From assembly GCA_012728465.1 (NCBI GenBank), contig JAAYFB010000011.1, positions 1 to 8,991 of the forward strand: DNA of 8,991 bases. Reading direction: 5' to 3'. Every line of letters begins with the position of its first letter. Within the stretch, counting starts at the first letter, position 1. The position numbers were made by a program, and so were the translations under genes. Below the pieces are notes generated by a model. It worked only from the letters and a program-made list of their open reading frames with translations, did no database searches and was not told where the DNA came from. Positions 8,691 to 8,991 of this stretch are shown piece after piece. The stretch is from Proteiniphilum sp. (GTDB lineage: Bacteria > Bacteroidota > Bacteroidia > Bacteroidales > Dysgonomonadaceae).

Positions 8691-8791
8691 TTTAGTATCG
8701 CTATATAATTAACACAGCAAAAATGGAATTGATGAATAAACGGCTATAAGGGTTTAATTAGTACTAGATTATAAAGTCAATATTATTGCAT

Positions 8792-8991
8792 TCAGTATTT
8801 CTTTTTCACTTTGTCAATTTTAAGAAAGATGAAAAGCAATATTGTAAATGCTAAGATTGACGAACCACCATAGCTGAAGAACGGCAAAGGAATCCCTATT
8901 ACAGGCATTATACCAATAACCATCCCAATATTTACCATCAAGTGAAATAAAAAAATACTGATTACCCCATATCCATACACCCTACCAAATG
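8792..8991 (-). CDS. rodA: RodA, C-terminal end (cut by the window edge)
   Basis: Only the last 65 full codons are visible, ending at TGA (8794-8792). They encode the last membrane segments of a SEDS-family peptidoglycan glycosyltransferase, which polymerises lipid II together with a class B penicillin-binding protein during cell elongation. The diagnostic stretch is NIGMVIGIMPVIGIPLPFFS followed by YGGSS, the SEDS signature close to the C-terminus, then a final hydrophobic span and a short basic tail (KIDKVKKKY). The frame continues without a stop through residues FGR to the right edge, so the GTG at 8980-8978 is an internal Val codon and not a start. FtsW has the same signature, but the short basic tail and the FGR context favour RodA. 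The catalytic Asp of the family lies outside the window. Confidence 0.88.
   Translation of the reverse strand, partial: FGRVYGYGVISIFLFHLMVNIGMVIGIMPVIGIPLPFFSYGGSSILAFTILLFIFLKIDKVKKKY

Noticed and set aside
8792..8980. Separate small membrane protein starting at the GTG at 8980
   Set aside because: The frame stays open upstream to the window edge with RodA-like residues, so this is the tail of rodA.

Overview
The window looks like a chromosomal segment of a low-G+C member of the Bacteroidota, probably of the order Bacteroidales. The reasons are a very long SecA (1097 residues), a PafA-type alkaline phosphatase superfamily protein, a DUF4105/Lnb-type membrane protein, start codons without Shine-Dalgarno sequences, and two sites that match the Bacteroidota -7 promoter element TAnnTTTG. 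All supported genes lie on the minus strand, so the direction of transcription is from high to low coordinates.

Layout in the direction of transcription: the 3' end of rodA (8991-8792, cut by the window edge); a 155-base gap with a candidate promoter; lnb (8636-7377), a candidate lipoprotein N-acyltransferase; a secreted PafA-fold protein that has lost most of its catalytic residues (7347-5761); secA (5704-2411); a strong intrinsic terminator (2380-2343); an almost 1-kb non-coding stretch (2342-1349); and the 5' two thirds or so of gyrA (1348-1, cut by the window edge).

lnb, the PafA-like gene and secA are separated by only 29 and 56 bases and end at one terminator, so they are probably one operon. 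With rodA upstream, the group is about the cell envelope: wall elongation (RodA), lipoprotein maturation (Lnb), an exported protein of unknown role, and the Sec export motor. gyrA is a separate unit with its own candidate promoter.

The most unusual element is in the secA-gyrA gap. Five near-palindromic 20-base sites, all in the same orientation (core AAAAGACGAACGTCTTTT), have centres spaced exactly 42, 42, 126 (3 x 42) and 42 bases apart. Forty-two bases is four turns of B-DNA, so the sites would face the same side of the helix. I know of no described element that this matches. Other points of interest are the apparently dead active site of the PafA-like protein next to secA, and an Asn at the GyrA position equivalent to E. 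coli Asp87, a quinolone-resistance position.
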